Below the pieces are notes generated by a model. The model searched no databases and had not been told where the DNA came from. It was given only the letters and a program-made list of their open reading frames with translations. A DNA stretch of 64,000 nucleotides from Clostridium sp. TW13 (GTDB taxonomy: Bacteria > Bacillota > Clostridia > Clostridiales > Clostridiaceae): NCBI RefSeq assembly GCF_024345225.1, contig NZ_BROD01000001.1:868001-932000 (forward strand), written 5' to 3'. The translations under genes and the position numbers were made by a program. Positions 53,669 through 63,125 of the stretch are shown here, piece after piece (the stretch's first letter is position 1; each line of letters opens with the position of its first letter).

Positions 53669-54610
53669 ATGGAAGGAACTTGGATAGAAATAAGAGTTAT
53701 AACTAAAAGTGAGGCTTTAGAACCTATATCTGGTATTTTTTACGGACTTGATTGTAAGGGGGTAGCTATAGAAGATCCAGAAGATATAACTACAAGAGAA
53801 CAAGGACCATTAACTTGGGATTTTGCTGATATAAACATATTAGAGTATAAAGGAAAAGCTGCAGTAGTTAAAGCATATTTTGCTGAAGAGGAAAATATAG
53901 CACAAATTGAAAAGTACATAAATGAAAAAGTTGAAGAAATAAAGAGTTTTGGTATAGATGTAGGAGAAGGTAAAGTCATAGTTGCCAAAATACACGAAGA
54001 AGATTGGGCGAACAATTGGAAGAAGTATTACAATCCAACTAAGATTGGTAATAACATAGTTATAAAGCCTATGTGGGAAGAATATATGGCTAAAGCTAAT
54101 GAAGTTGTAGTAGATTTGGATCCAGGCATGGCTTTTGGAACAGGAACTCATGAGACTACAAGAATGTGTGTAGCTGCATTAGAGAAGTATACTAACAAGG
54201 ATACTGTAGTTTTTGATATAGGAACTGGATCAGGAATATTAGCTATAGTAGCAGCAAAACTTGGGGCTAACCATGTAGTTGGTGTAGATTTAGATCCAGT
54301 TGCAGTTGATTCAGCTAAAGAGAATTTAAAACTTAACTCAGTAGATAACATAGAGATATTAGAAGGTAACTTATTAGATGTGGTTGAAGGTAAAGCAGAT
54401 CTAGTAGTTGCCAATATTTTAGCAGAAATAATATGTTTTGTTGTTGAAGATGTTAAGAAGGCTTTAAATAAAGGTGGAGTATTCATTTCTTCAGGAATAA
54501 TTCATGACAGAAGACAAATGGTTATAGACAAATTAGAGGAAAATGGTTTTGAAGTTATAGAAGTAAATAAGGATGGAGAATGGAATTGTATAGTAGCTAA
54601 GCTTAAATAA
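53669..54610 (+). CDS. prmA: ribosomal protein L11 methyltransferase
   Basis: PrmA trimethylates L11 at several lysines. The 313-residue protein has the N-terminal substrate domain (about 1-110, WIEIRVITKSEALEPISGI) and the SAM-binding domain with DPGMAFGTGTHETTRMC, FDIGTGSGILAIVAAKLGA and VVANILAEII. It starts a unit that runs through rsmE and mtaB. Its position after dnaJ is standard for Firmicutes. Confidence 0.97.
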   Translation: MEGTWIEIRVITKSEALEPISGIFYGLDCKGVAIEDPEDITTREQGPLTWDFADINILEYKGKAAVVKAYFAEEENIAQIEKYINEKVEEIKSFGIDVGEGKVIVAKIHEEDWANNWKKYYNPTKIGNNIVIKPMWEEYMAKANEVVVDLDPGMAFGTGTHETTRMCVAALEKYTNKDTVVFDIGTGSGILAIVAAKLGANHVVGVDLDPVAVDSAKENLKLNSVDNIEILEGNLLDVVEGKADLVVANILAEIICFVVEDVKKALNKGGVFISSGIIHDRRQMVIDKLEENGFEVIEVNKDGEWNCIVAKLK

Positions 54611-54678
54611 AAAGAATTATAGTTACAGGAATACAATTTATGAATCTAAGCTTAAATTTAAGAAGGGATGAAACTGAG

Positions 54679-55428
54679 ATGCATAAGTTCTTTACAGAAG
54701 CAGAGAATTTTCAAGGTGATGAAGCTTTTATATATGGTGATGATGTAAAGCATCTATATAAGGTTGTAAGGCTTGTAGAAGGCGATAAGATAGTTTTGAA
54801 TAATTATATTGGGGAAGAGTTCCTTTGCAATATAGAAGAGATTACTAAGCAATCTGTTAGGGTGAAAATAATTGAAAAATTAGAAATCAATAATGAAAGT
54901 AATATAGAAATATATTTATTTCAAGGTTTGCCTAAGGCAGCAAAAATGGATTTGATTGTACAAAAAGCTACAGAACTAGGTGTTAAAAAGATAATCCCAA
55001 CTATTACTGGAAGAGTAGATGTAAAATTAAAGGGAGAATTTAAGAAGTTAGATAGACTTCAAAGAATAGCTAATGAAGCTTGTAAGCAATGTAAAAGAAC
55101 TCTTGTACCAAGGGTAGAAGCACCAGTAGAGTTCAAGGATTTGCTAGCACAGGCAGATGAATTTGACTTGGTAGTTGTTCCTTATGAAAATGCAGAAAAT
55201 AAAGGTATGAAGTACATTGCTAATAAGTATAGAGATAAAGAAATTAAGACTGTTGCCATTGTAGTAGGACCAGAAGGTGGTTTTGAAGAGGAAGAGATAA
55301 ACACACTTGTTGAGAATGGTGCTGAGATAATAACATTGGGAAACAGAATACTAAGAACAGAAACCGCAGGATTTGTATGCAGTTCTTTATTGCAGTATGA
55401 ATTTGGTGATTTAGGAGGAACGATTTAA
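54679..55428 (+). CDS. rsmE: 16S rRNA m3U1498 methyltransferase RsmE
   Basis: RsmE methylates U1498 of 16S rRNA. The 249-residue SPOUT-fold protein has an N-terminal PUA-like domain (HKFFTEAENF to about residue 65), LFQGLPKAAKMDLIVQKATELGV, and the trefoil-knot SAM site AIVVGPEGGFEEEEI plus LGNRILRTETAG. ATG 54640 is in frame but AAGGGA precedes ATG 54679, which matches the family start. The stop overlaps the mtaB start by one base (TAATG). Confidence 0.96.
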   Translation: MHKFFTEAENFQGDEAFIYGDDVKHLYKVVRLVEGDKIVLNNYIGEEFLCNIEEITKQSVRVKIIEKLEINNESNIEIYLFQGLPKAAKMDLIVQKATELGVKKIIPTITGRVDVKLKGEFKKLDRLQRIANEACKQCKRTLVPRVEAPVEFKDLLAQADEFDLVVVPYENAENKGMKYIANKYRDKEIKTVAIVVGPEGGFEEEEINTLVENGAEIITLGNRILRTETAGFVCSSLLQYEFGDLGGTI

Positions 55429-56732
55429 TGAAGGTGGCATTTTATACCTTAGGGTGTAGAGTAAATCAATACGAATCTGAGGCTATGGCAGAAAAATTCA
55501 TTAGAGAAGGTTATGAAGTAGTAGGATTTGAAGAAAAAGCTGATGTTTATGTAGTTAATACATGTACTGTAACTAATATGGGAGATAAGAAATCAAGACA
55601 AGTTATTGGAAGAGCTAGAAGACTTAACTCTGCAGCAGTTATAGCAGTAGTAGGATGCTATTCACAAATTGCTCCAGATGAAGTTAAAGATATAAAAGGA
55701 GTCTCTGTAGTTCTAGGTACTAGAAACAAAGGTGATATATTATACTGGGTTAATAAAGCAAAAGAAGAAGGTAGTAAGCAGGTTGTAGTTAATGAAGTGC
55801 TTAAAAATAAATCCTTTGAAGAATTAAATATAGAAGAGTTTCAAGATAAAACTAGAGCCTTCTTAAAAATTCAAGATGGATGTAATAGATTTTGCTCATA
55901 TTGCCTTATTCCTTATGCAAGAGGGGCTGTTTGTTCAAAGGATTCAAAAAAAGTTTTAGAAGAAGTAAAAAAATTAGCTGAGCATGGATTTAAGGAGATA
56001 ATATTATCAGGAATTCATACGGCTTCTTATGGAACAGATCTTGATGAAAACATAGGACTAATTGATTTAATCGAAGAAATTGAAAAGGTGGAAGGAATTG
56101 AAAGAATAAGAATAGGTTCTATAGACCCTACCTTTTTTACAGAAAAAGTTGTAAAGAAAATAACTAATTTTAAAAAATTATGTCCTCATTATCATCTTTC
56201 ACTTCAAAGTGGATGTAATGAAACTTTGAAAAGAATGAATAGAAGATACACTTCAGATGAATATAGGAATATAGTTAACTTTTTAAGAGAAAATATAGAT
56301 GATGTATCAATTACTACAGATGTTATTGTTGGTTTTCCAGGAGAAACAGATGAAGAATTTAATAATACTTATGAGTTTTTAAAAGAAGTTAAACTTACTA
56401 AGACTCATGTTTTTAAATATAGTCCACGAACAGGAACGAAAGCAGCTTCAATGGAAGAACAAGTGGATGGAAACAAAAAAGATGAGAGAAGTAAACTTTT
56501 GATTTCACTTAGCAATAAAAATGAGAAAGATTTTATGGAGAAGTTCTTAAATAGGGATATGAAGGTCTTGTTTGAACAAGAATGTAATGATAGAGTAGGA
56601 TATTATGAGGGATATACAACTAATTATATGAAAGTTATAGTTCCACATGATTGTAACTCTATTATAGGAAAAATAGTTAACGTTAAATTAATATCTTTGG
56701 AAAATGAAAATATAATAGGAAAAATTATTTAA
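55428..56732 (+). CDS. mtaB: tRNA t6A37 methylthiotransferase MtaB
   Basis: MtaB turns t6A37 of certain tRNAs into ms2t6A. The 434-residue protein has the UPF0004 domain (YTLGCRVNQYESEAM, NTCTVTNMGDKKSRQ, VVGCYSQ: three cluster cysteines), the radical SAM motif QDGCNRFCSYCLIPYARG near residue 150, and a C-terminal TRAM domain (about 370-434). TLGCRVN with the YESE run separates MtaB from MiaB. Coupled to rsmE by TAATG. Confidence 0.96.
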   Translation: MKVAFYTLGCRVNQYESEAMAEKFIREGYEVVGFEEKADVYVVNTCTVTNMGDKKSRQVIGRARRLNSAAVIAVVGCYSQIAPDEVKDIKGVSVVLGTRNKGDILYWVNKAKEEGSKQVVVNEVLKNKSFEELNIEEFQDKTRAFLKIQDGCNRFCSYCLIPYARGAVCSKDSKKVLEEVKKLAEHGFKEIILSGIHTASYGTDLDENIGLIDLIEEIEKVEGIERIRIGSIDPTFFTEKVVKKITNFKKLCPHYHLSLQSGCNETLKRMNRRYTSDEYRNIVNFLRENIDDVSITTDVIVGFPGETDEEFNNTYEFLKEVKLTKTHVFKYSPRTGTKAASMEEQVDGNKKDERSKLLISLSNKNEKDFMEKFLNRDMKVLFEQECNDRVGYYEGYTTNYMKVIVPHDCNSIIGKIVNVKLISLENENIIGKII

Positions 56733-56791
56733 TAATATTTTAAATAATGGTATAATGAAACTAATGTTTTTATAGGTGAGGAGGTGAAAGA

Positions 56792-57136
56792 ATGTCGGAT
56801 TGCATATTTTGTAAAATAGTAAATGGTGAAATTCCATCAAAAAAAGTCTATGAAGATGAAAATGTATTAGCATTCTATGACATTAGTCCAGAAGCACCTG
56901 TACATGTAGTTGTTATACCAAAGCAGCATATTCAAAGTGTGAATGATTTAAATGAAGAAAATTTGGAAATAGTTTCACAAATCTTTAAAGCTATAAATAA
57001 AATAGTTATTGAACTCGGAATAGCAGATAGTGGATATAGAATTGTTAATAACTGTGGCAAAGATGGTGGTCAAACTGTAAATCATCTACATTTCCATTTA
57101 CTAGGGGGAAGAAGCTTGAATTGGCCTCCTGGTTAA
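56792..57136 (+). CDS. hinT: HIT-family purine nucleotide phosphoramidase (HinT)
   Basis: A 114-residue histidine-triad protein, DCIFCKIVNGEIPSKKVYED at the start and the catalytic HLHFHLLGG near residue 98. HinT proteins hydrolyse AMP-lysine or AMP-phosphoramidates. The N-terminal CxxC (CIFC) with a downstream His could bind zinc, as in many members. GTGAGGAGGTG precedes the ATG. It has 60 bases of non-coding DNA before it and rpsU after it. Confidence 0.95.
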   Translation: MSDCIFCKIVNGEIPSKKVYEDENVLAFYDISPEAPVHVVVIPKQHIQSVNDLNEENLEIVSQIFKAINKIVIELGIADSGYRIVNNCGKDGGQTVNHLHFHLLGGRSLNWPPG

Positions 57137-57163
57137 ATAATTTAAATCAATTTGCTGAAATTC

Positions 57164-57193
57164 TTGACAGCTTGAATTTTACTAGTGTATAAT
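57164..57193 (+). promoter_or_regulatory. sigma-A promoter of rpsU-yqeY
   Basis: TTGACA (57164-57169), 18-base spacer, TATAAT (57188-57193). A leader of about 75 bases follows, containing the palindrome CACAGCTGTG, possibly used in ribosomal protein feedback. Confidence 0.85.
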
Positions 57194-57271
57194 AGTCCAT
57201 GTGTTATTAAGCCCACAGCTGTGATTTATATCAATAGTGGAAGTATCGCTAGCGGAGGGAGGGAAGAGAAG

Positions 57272-57448
57272 ATGTCAGAAATAAAAGTTGGAGAAAATGA
57301 AACACTTGATAGTGCATTAAGAAGATTTAAAAGAAAGTGCGCGAGAGCAGGGGTTCTTTCAGAAGTTAGAAAGAGAGAACACTATGAAAAGCCAAGTGTA
57401 AAGAAAAAGAAGAAGTCAGAAGCAGCTAGAAAAAGAAAATTCAAATAG
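57272..57448 (+). CDS. rpsU: 30S ribosomal protein S21
   Basis: The 58-residue basic protein reads [20 protein letters not shown], then [20 protein letters not shown] and a Lys/Arg-rich tail, the classic S21 pattern. A longer frame from 57185 includes leader DNA and the promoter's -10, so ATG 57272 with GGAGGGAGGG is chosen. Cotranscribed with yqeY, 29 bases downstream, a widely conserved pair. Confidence 0.98.
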   Translation: MSEIKVGENETLDSALRRFKRKCARAGVLSEVRKREHYEKPSVKKKKKSEAARKRKFK

Positions 57449-57477
57449 TATTTTAGTATTTGAAAGAAGGTAAAGTA

Positions 57478-57930
57478 ATGCCAACAATAAAGGAAAGATT
57501 ACAAGAAGATTGGAAGAGTGCGTTAAAGGCTAAAGACAAATTTAGAACTTCAACAATAAGCACTGCAAAATCTGCAATACTATTAGTTGAAAAAACTGAC
57601 AGTATTAAGTTAGAGGATGAACAAGTGATAGAGATTCTATCAAAAGAAGTCAAGCAAAGAAGAGAAGCTATGCTTGAATTTGAAAAAGGAAATAGACAAG
57701 ATTTAGTTGATGCTGCAAAGGCTGAAATAGAAATTTTGCTCGAATACCTTCCTCAGCAGTTAAGTGAAGAAGAAATAAAAGATATTGTTAAACAAGCAGC
57801 TGATAAAATTGGTGCTAGTGGCATGAAAGACATGGGAAAAGTTATGGCAGAAGTTAGACCTCAGATTGTTGGTAGAGCTGATGGCAAACTAGTAAGTAAT
57901 GTTGTTAAAGAATACTTAAATAATAAATAA
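57478..57930 (+). CDS. yqeY: YqeY-family (GatB-like tail) protein
   Basis: The 150-residue protein matches YqeY: TIKERLQEDWKSALKAKDK, LRREAMLEFEKGNRQDLVDAA-type region (KQRREAMLEFEKGNRQDL) and LEYLPQQLSEEEI, ending GKLVSNVVKEYL. The fold is that of the GatB C-terminal tail; a role in tRNA amidation or binding is suspected but not proven. ATG 57478 follows AAGAAGG; the earlier ATG 57460 is not in the family. A terminator follows. Confidence 0.93.
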   Translation: MPTIKERLQEDWKSALKAKDKFRTSTISTAKSAILLVEKTDSIKLEDEQVIEILSKEVKQRREAMLEFEKGNRQDLVDAAKAEIEILLEYLPQQLSEEEIKDIVKQAADKIGASGMKDMGKVMAEVRPQIVGRADGKLVSNVVKEYLNNK

Positions 57931-57955
57931 GAGTTCACTTATGTGAACTCTTTTT
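57931..57955 (+). terminator. terminator of rpsU-yqeY
   Basis: A perfect 8-bp stem (57931-57938 with 57943-57950), 4-base loop, then TTTTT. Confidence 0.85.
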
Positions 57956-57989
57956 GCTGCGTAAAAATAAATATTAATCTAAGCTATTA

Positions 57990-58024
57990 AAACTATTGAT
58001 ATTTTTATCAGTAGTTTTTTTGTT
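57990..58024 (+). terminator. second terminator upstream of yqfC
   Basis: An 11-bp stem with one mismatch (57990-58000 with 58007-58017) is followed by a run of T. It insulates the yqfC unit from yqeY. Confidence 0.75.
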
Positions 58025-58048
58025 TTAATTCTAAAATTTAATTTTTTT

Positions 58049-58057
58049 CATAGATTA
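58049..58057 (+). promoter_or_regulatory. sigma-E/K-like -10 element of yqfC
   Basis: CATAGATTA lies 33 bases before the yqfC ATG. yqfC-yqfD are sigma-E genes in B. subtilis, so the match is credible; a -35 could not be pinned down. Confidence 0.4.
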
Positions 58058-58089
58058 ATATGAAAGCAGTTATTTATAGGGGGTATTTT

Positions 58090-58368
58090 ATGAATTTAGA
58101 TAAAATTAAAAATGGTATGATTGAAAAAATCGAATTGCCTAGAGATTTGGTTAAAGGCTTTCCGAGGATAGAAATACTAGGAGATGAAGAAATTACAGTT
58201 GAAAATCATCAGGGAATAAAAAGCTTTGATAAAAATAAGATAGAAATTAATTCAAGTATAGGAAAAATAACTTTGGTTGGTGAAGGTTTAGAAATATTAT
58301 TTATGGGAGGAGAAACTATAACCATCGGAGGAAAATTTAAATCAATAGCATATAGGGAGGATGTATAA
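58090..58368 (+). CDS. yqfC: sporulation protein YqfC
   Basis: The 92-residue protein reads LPRDLVKGFPRIEILGDEEITVENH with a beta-rich end (GKITLVGEGLEILFMGGETITIGGKF), typical of YqfC. YqfC is a mother-cell sporulation protein of unknown biochemical role. TAGGGGG is 6 bases before ATG 58090; the ATG at 58060 overlaps the promoter. It overlaps yqfD by one base (TAATG). Confidence 0.93.
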   Translation: MNLDKIKNGMIEKIELPRDLVKGFPRIEILGDEEITVENHQGIKSFDKNKIEINSSIGKITLVGEGLEILFMGGETITIGGKFKSIAYREDV

Positions 58369-59513
58369 TGTATTTAGATTTTTTGAAGAAAGGATATATA
58401 AGCGTAGAAATAAAATTGTTTAATCCAGAGAGATTAATCAATTTATTGTGGAACAGGGGAATTAGAGTAGAAAAAATAGAAAAAAAAGATGTGATCACCT
58501 TATGCATGCAAATAAAGTATGCAGATTACAATGAAATTAGGAGTATGGTTAAAGAATTACATGGAGAAATTAGTATTAAAAATAAAAAAGGAATAGTGGT
58601 ATGGCTTATTAAGTTTAAAAATAGAAGCAGCTATATAGTAGGAATTATTTTGTTTTTAGGAATATTTTATTTCTTGTCAGGTTTTGTATGGGGGGTTGAG
58701 GTAGATGATAATAAGTTCCTATCTCCGTATGAAGTAAGAAAGGCAGTATATTCTTTAGGGGCTAAGCCAGGGGTTAGAAAGGATAAAATCAATATTAAAC
58801 AATTAGAAAAAGGAATAGAAGATAGCAACGAAAATATAATGTGGGTTAGAGCAAGAATAGAAGGTTCAGTATTAAAGGTGACAGTTCAAGAAAGAATAAC
58901 ACCACCTAGAAACTTACAAAAGAATAATGAACAGGTAGCTCATTATAAAGAAATTGTGGCAAAAATGGACGGGGAAATTGTCATGATATATTCAAGCTCA
59001 GGGTCTCCAATGGTTAAAAGAGGAGACTATGTTAAGAAAGGTGATTTATTAATAGAAGGTGCCCAAGGTAATGAAGAACATAGATATGAAGTTGAACCAG
59101 AAGGTACTGTAATTGCAAAAACTTATGAAGAAAAACAAGTTGAGATTCAGATTTCTGGAAATAAGAAAGAAAGAACAGGTCAAGTAGATACTGATTTATA
59201 TATTGAAGTAGCAGGAAAGAAAATTTATCTTAAAAAGGCTACTAAATCTTATCAAGACTATGATAAAATAGAAAGTAAAGATAATTTTATAAAACAAATT
59301 CAATATTTTCCTAAAAAAGAAGTGCCTATAACAGATTCAAAAGAATCATTAATTGAAGAAACAGTAAATAAACTTCAAGCTGAAGTTCAGCAAAACATTG
59401 AAAAAAGTGATAAAATAGTAGATAAAATAATTAATCAAGAAGATTTAGGCAATGGAAAACTTAGATTAAAAGTTGTTTTTGTTATTGAAAGGGATATAAC
59501 TTTGAAACAATAA
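58368..59513 (+). CDS. yqfD: sporulation protein YqfD
   Basis: The 381-residue protein has a cytoplasmic N-terminus, one membrane helix (about 88-108, SYIVGIILFLGIFYFLSGFVWG), a POTRA-like part (about 110-180, LEKGIEDSNENIMWVRARIEGS) and a beta-rich C-terminal domain. It is the YqfD/SpoIV-like partner translated with YqfC, made during engulfment. GGGAGG precedes its ATG. Repeat family 2 copy 2 begins at the last base of its stop codon. Confidence 0.93.
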   Translation: MYLDFLKKGYISVEIKLFNPERLINLLWNRGIRVEKIEKKDVITLCMQIKYADYNEIRSMVKELHGEISIKNKKGIVVWLIKFKNRSSYIVGIILFLGIFYFLSGFVWGVEVDDNKFLSPYEVRKAVYSLGAKPGVRKDKINIKQLEKGIEDSNENIMWVRARIEGSVLKVTVQERITPPRNLQKNNEQVAHYKEIVAKMDGEIVMIYSSSGSPMVKRGDYVKKGDLLIEGAQGNEEHRYEVEPEGTVIAKTYEEKQVEIQISGNKKERTGQVDTDLYIEVAGKKIYLKKATKSYQDYDKIESKDNFIKQIQYFPKKEVPITDSKESLIEETVNKLQAEVQQNIEKSDKIVDKIINQEDLGNGKLRLKVVFVIERDITLKQ

Positions 59514-59580
59514 GGTATCTGAAGATAAATAGCAAGTCCAAATAGATTAACATATAAACCTATATACTTTCAGATGTCTA
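59513..59580. repeat. palindromic repeat family 2, copy 2
   Basis: A 68-base element in the opposite orientation to 20101-20168, with terminal arms AGGTATCTGAA and TTTCAGATGTCT. It fills nearly the whole gap between yqfD and the HD gene, the place where phoH lies in other Firmicutes. Confidence 0.65.
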
Positions 59581-59604
59581 AATAATAGCAAGAGGGTGAA
59601 AGAG

Positions 59605-61659
59605 GTGCACAAAAAGAAAAGTAGTATTTTAAGCAACACAAAAAGAGGATTAATATTTGTAATCACATTTTTAGCAGCATATGTAATCCTAACAACTGCA
59701 CTAGTAACTAAAAAATACGATTTAAAGGTAGGAGAAATTCCAAAGACAGATATTAAGGCACCTAGAGAATTTGTTGATGAGGAGGCTACTAACGCATATA
59801 AGAAGGAAATTGGTGATAAAGTAGAACTTCAGTACACATTGAAGAAAGATGTTCAAAAAACTTCAGAAGATAATATAAGAAATTTTTTTGCTGATTTACT
59901 TAGCATAAAACAACAAAATTCTGATGATAAAAAAAAGAAAGACGACCTAAGTAAAGTAGATATTGTTAAGCTTGATAGTGAAGGTTATATGGCTCTGCTA
60001 GCATTGGATAAATCTGATATAGGTACTATACAGTCAATTTTAATTGAGGCTATGGGAAAGGTTTATGCCACACCTATTGAAGAAGATAAGCAGAGTGATA
60101 TTGAATCTGCTAAGATTATTATTGACAATAAAATTTCTACTTTAGATTACAGCAGATCTCTTAAAGAAACACTAAAAGCCATTGCTTACTCCCAAATTAG
60201 ACCTAACTTTTTTTATGATAAAGAAAAAACAGATGAAAAGTTGAAGGAGGCAATGAAAAATTTATCCCCTGTTTTGATAAAGAAGAATCAGATAATAGTA
60301 AAAGAAGGAGAGCCAGTGACAGCTAGGCAAATTCAGCTTTTAAATTCTATTGGGTTAATGAATAATTCTAAATTTAATTTTATTATATATATAGCTTTGG
60401 CTGTATATATACTGGCTATATTTATTCTTCAATATGGATTTTTGAAGAAAGAGCATAAGGAATTATATGAAGATAATAGTAAGTTACTGTTGATTAGTTT
60501 AATTAATATATTATCGTTAGTTTTAGCTAGAGGGATAAATATAGCTACACCATTTTTAATTCCTTTTGCTTTTGGACCTATGCTTCTTGCTTTATTGCTT
60601 AATTATAAAGTTTCGTTGGTAGTAAGTATGAGTAATTTATTACTAATAAGTGCTGCAACAGGTTTTAATGTAGAGAGTATGGTTCTTGGAGTACTAAGTA
60701 CTATTTTGGGATCTGTATTGCTTAAGAAAATGCAGCAAAGAAATGATATACTTTATGCAAGTATATATATGGCGGTAATTTGTAGTGTGATTACATTTTC
60801 TTCGGGATTGTTACTATCCAATAATAACATGGATGTTTTGATTAAAGCTGGAATATCTGCCTTAGGATCAATATTCTCTGGTATTTTAGCAATTGGAGCG
60901 TTATCTTTTTTTGAAAATGCTTTTGATATAATGACTAATGTAAAGTTATTAGAGTTATCAAATCCTAATAATCCATTGTTGAGAAAGATACTTATGGAAG
61001 CTCCAGGAACTTATCATCATAGCATGCTTGTTGCTAATTTAGGTGAAATGGCTGCTGAAAACATTGGTGCTAACCCTATTTTGACAAGAATCGGAGCATA
61101 CTATCATGATGTTGGGAAAACTGTAAGACCTATATTTTTCAAGGAAAATCAAATGGGAAAAGAAAATCCACATGATAAAATATCACCAGATTTGTCTGCA
61201 CTTATTATTGTTTCTCATGTTAAGGATGGAATTGAGCTTGCAGAAAAGAATAAAATACCTACAGGTATAAAAGATATAATACAGCAGCATCATGGAACAA
61301 CTTTAGTAAAGTATTTCTATATAACTGCTAAGAATAATGCTGAAAACCCAGAGGCAGTTAATGAGGATGAATACAGATATCCTGGTCCAATACCTCAAAG
61401 TAAAGAGGCTGGAATAATAATGTTAGCTGATTCTGTGGAAGCGGCAGTTAGATCTATAAATGATCCAACAAAAGAAAAAATTGAAGAAATGGTAGAAAAG
61501 ATAATAAAAGATAAGTTAGATAATGGACAATTAGATGAATGTGACTTAACTTTGAAAGATATAAAAAATATAAAATTATGTTTTTTAAAGGCTTTAAATG
61601 GAATATATCATCAAAGAATAGAATATCCTACAGATAAGAATAGCAAGAAGGAGAGTTAG
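59605..61659 (+). CDS. pgpH: 7TM-HD c-di-AMP phosphodiesterase (PgpH/YqfF family)
   Basis: The 684-residue protein has an N-terminal helix (about 12-32), an extracytoplasmic 7TMR-HDED domain (about 40-255), seven membrane helices (about 260-450) and a cytoplasmic HD domain: [26 protein letters not shown] (the HD pair) and IIQQHHGT. PgpH degrades the second messenger c-di-AMP in Listeria and Bacillus. AGAGGGTG serves GTG 59605 better than GTG 59596. It is the first gene of the pgpH-ybeY-dgkA run. Confidence 0.93.
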   Translation: MHKKKSSILSNTKRGLIFVITFLAAYVILTTALVTKKYDLKVGEIPKTDIKAPREFVDEEATNAYKKEIGDKVELQYTLKKDVQKTSEDNIRNFFADLLSIKQQNSDDKKKKDDLSKVDIVKLDSEGYMALLALDKSDIGTIQSILIEAMGKVYATPIEEDKQSDIESAKIIIDNKISTLDYSRSLKETLKAIAYSQIRPNFFYDKEKTDEKLKEAMKNLSPVLIKKNQIIVKEGEPVTARQIQLLNSIGLMNNSKFNFIIYIALAVYILAIFILQYGFLKKEHKELYEDNSKLLLISLINILSLVLARGINIATPFLIPFAFGPMLLALLLNYKVSLVVSMSNLLLISAATGFNVESMVLGVLSTILGSVLLKKMQQRNDILYASIYMAVICSVITFSSGLLLSNNNMDVLIKAGISALGSIFSGILAIGALSFFENAFDIMTNVKLLELSNPNNPLLRKILMEAPGTYHHSMLVANLGEMAAENIGANPILTRIGAYYHDVGKTVRPIFFKENQMGKENPHDKISPDLSALIIVSHVKDGIELAEKNKIPTGIKDIIQQHHGTTLVKYFYITAKNNAENPEAVNEDEYRYPGPIPQSKEAGIIMLADSVEAAVRSINDPTKEKIEEMVEKIIKDKLDNGQLDECDLTLKDIKNIKLCFLKALNGIYHQRIEYPTDKNSKKES

Positions 61660-61661
61660 AC

Positions 61662-62165
61662 ATGATTTATGTAGATAATAGACAGAATAAAATAACTGTT
61701 AATTCTGAGTTGGAGGAAATACTTTCAAAGACAATAAGCTTTGCGTTACAGGAAGAAGAAGTAAAAGTTCCCTATGAGGTAAGTTTAGTATTTGTTGATA
61801 ATGAAGATATAAGAAAAATAAATAATGAAACTCGTCATATTGATAAAGAAACAGATGTATTGTCTTTTCCAATGCTTGATTATCCAAAAGCCAAGGTGTT
61901 TAAAGAAGTTTATAAAGAATATAATTTCGATAAAACCTTTTTGGATGGAGAAGATTTAATTCTAGGGGATATAGTACTTAGCTTAGAGAAAGCCTTAGAG
62001 CAAAGCAAAGAATTTAATCATTCTTTCAATAGAGAAGTTGCTTATCTTGTAGTTCATTCTATATTACACTTATTGGGTTACGATCATATGGAAGAAGATG
62101 AAAAGATAATTATGAGAGGAAGAGAAGAAGAAATACTTAAAAAATTATATTTAACAAGAGATTAG
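61662..62165 (+). CDS. ybeY: endoribonuclease YbeY
   Basis: YbeY is a zinc-dependent RNase for rRNA maturation and ribosome quality control. The 167-residue protein has the metal motif [16 protein letters not shown] (three His) near residue 128, [19 protein letters not shown] and [10 protein letters not shown]. It is 2 bases after pgpH and 10 before the next gene, so the three are one operon. The segment between about 72 and 92 is slightly longer than in Bacillus. Confidence 0.96.
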   Translation: MIYVDNRQNKITVNSELEEILSKTISFALQEEEVKVPYEVSLVFVDNEDIRKINNETRHIDKETDVLSFPMLDYPKAKVFKEVYKEYNFDKTFLDGEDLILGDIVLSLEKALEQSKEFNHSFNREVAYLVVHSILHLLGYDHMEEDEKIIMRGREEEILKKLYLTRD

Positions 62166-62175
62166 GTGAGGGAAT

Positions 62176-62880
62176 ATGAAAGTAAGAAAATTAGTAGATA
62201 GCTTTAACTATGCAATAAACGGAATTTTAGATACATTAAGAACTCAGAGGAATATGCAAATTCACTTTGCTGTTACTGTAATAGTACTGATTTCCTGTCT
62301 TCTGTTTGACATATCAAAAATTGAATTTTTAATATTATCAATAACAATATGTATGGTGATTTCTGCTGAATTAGTTAATACAGCCATAGAAAGTGTAGTG
62401 GATCTGGCTGCTAATTACTATCATCCTGTTGCTAAGATTGCTAAGAATGCAGCAGCTGGTGCTGTGTTAATAACTGCTGTGAATGCAGTGGTAGTTGGCT
62501 ATATTATTTTTTGGGATAAGTTAACTAATATAACCTTTAAGGTGCTTGGAGCAATTAAAAGTTCAAGCCCATACACTATTTTTATTGCATTAGTGCTTGT
62601 ATGTATATTAACTATAATAGTGAAAGCATATTTTGGGGAAGGAACTCCATTAAAGGGAGGAATGCCTTCAGGGCATAGTGCATTATCTTTTTCCTTAGCA
62701 ACAGCTATAACCTTAATTACAGAACAGCCAATTTGTATTGTTTTGAGTTTTCTTATGGCACTAATTACTGCTCAAAGTAGAGTGGATGCAGAAGTACATT
62801 CAATATGGGAAGTAGCAGCAGGCGCTGTATTTGGAACTTTATTAACAATATTGGTTTTTAAGATATTTGCTGGGCAGTAA
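62176..62880 (+). CDS. dgkA: diacylglycerol/undecaprenol kinase fused to a PAP2 phosphatase domain
   Basis: Residues 1 to about 115 are a DgkA-type kinase: SFNYAINGILDTLRTQRNMQIHF, SAELVNTAIESVVDL (catalytic Glu) and AKNAAAGAVL, with three helices. Residues about 130-234 are a PAP2-type domain with KAYFGEGTPLKGGMPSGHSALSFS (KxxxxxxxP and PSGH) and SRVDAEVHSIWEVAAGAVFG (SRxxxxxH). So one protein carries a kinase and a phosphatase for lipid alcohols, possibly a two-way switch for undecaprenol (phosphate). In B. subtilis dgkA lacks the second domain. The gene ends the pgpH operon. Confidence 0.9.
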   Translation: MKVRKLVDSFNYAINGILDTLRTQRNMQIHFAVTVIVLISCLLFDISKIEFLILSITICMVISAELVNTAIESVVDLAANYYHPVAKIAKNAAAGAVLITAVNAVVVGYIIFWDKLTNITFKVLGAIKSSSPYTIFIALVLVCILTIIVKAYFGEGTPLKGGMPSGHSALSFSLATAITLITEQPICIVLSFLMALITAQSRVDAEVHSIWEVAAGAVFGTLLTILVFKIFAGQ

Positions 62881-63125
62881 GAAAAATAATTGTAATTAGA
62901 TGAATTAGTGAGTATAATATGAGATACACTAATTTTTGAAGATAAGTATGAAAGAATCTATTAAAGCAAGAAAATTAGCATTCTTGTGACATATGTATGA
63001 AGACAATTGTAAGATTTGCGCAAGATGAGAGAATAGAATTATATAATGAAAAAGATTATGTAAAAAGACAATAGAAAAAATTTTGCCAGTTGCTTTTTAA
63101 AGGCTTGCAAAAACAAGGAGGAACA
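62881..63125. other. non-coding gap between dgkA and era
   Basis: About 245 bases. In many Firmicutes cdd (cytidine deaminase) lies here, but no frame longer than about 25 codons is open (one small frame at 62997-63074, without a ribosome site). No terminator or repeat was seen. Confidence 0.6.

Noticed and set aside
62997-63074. 25-codon frame between dgkA and era as a possible small protein or cdd remnant
   Set aside because: No ribosome site, no similarity to the cytidine deaminase zinc motifs, and such short frames are frequent by chance.
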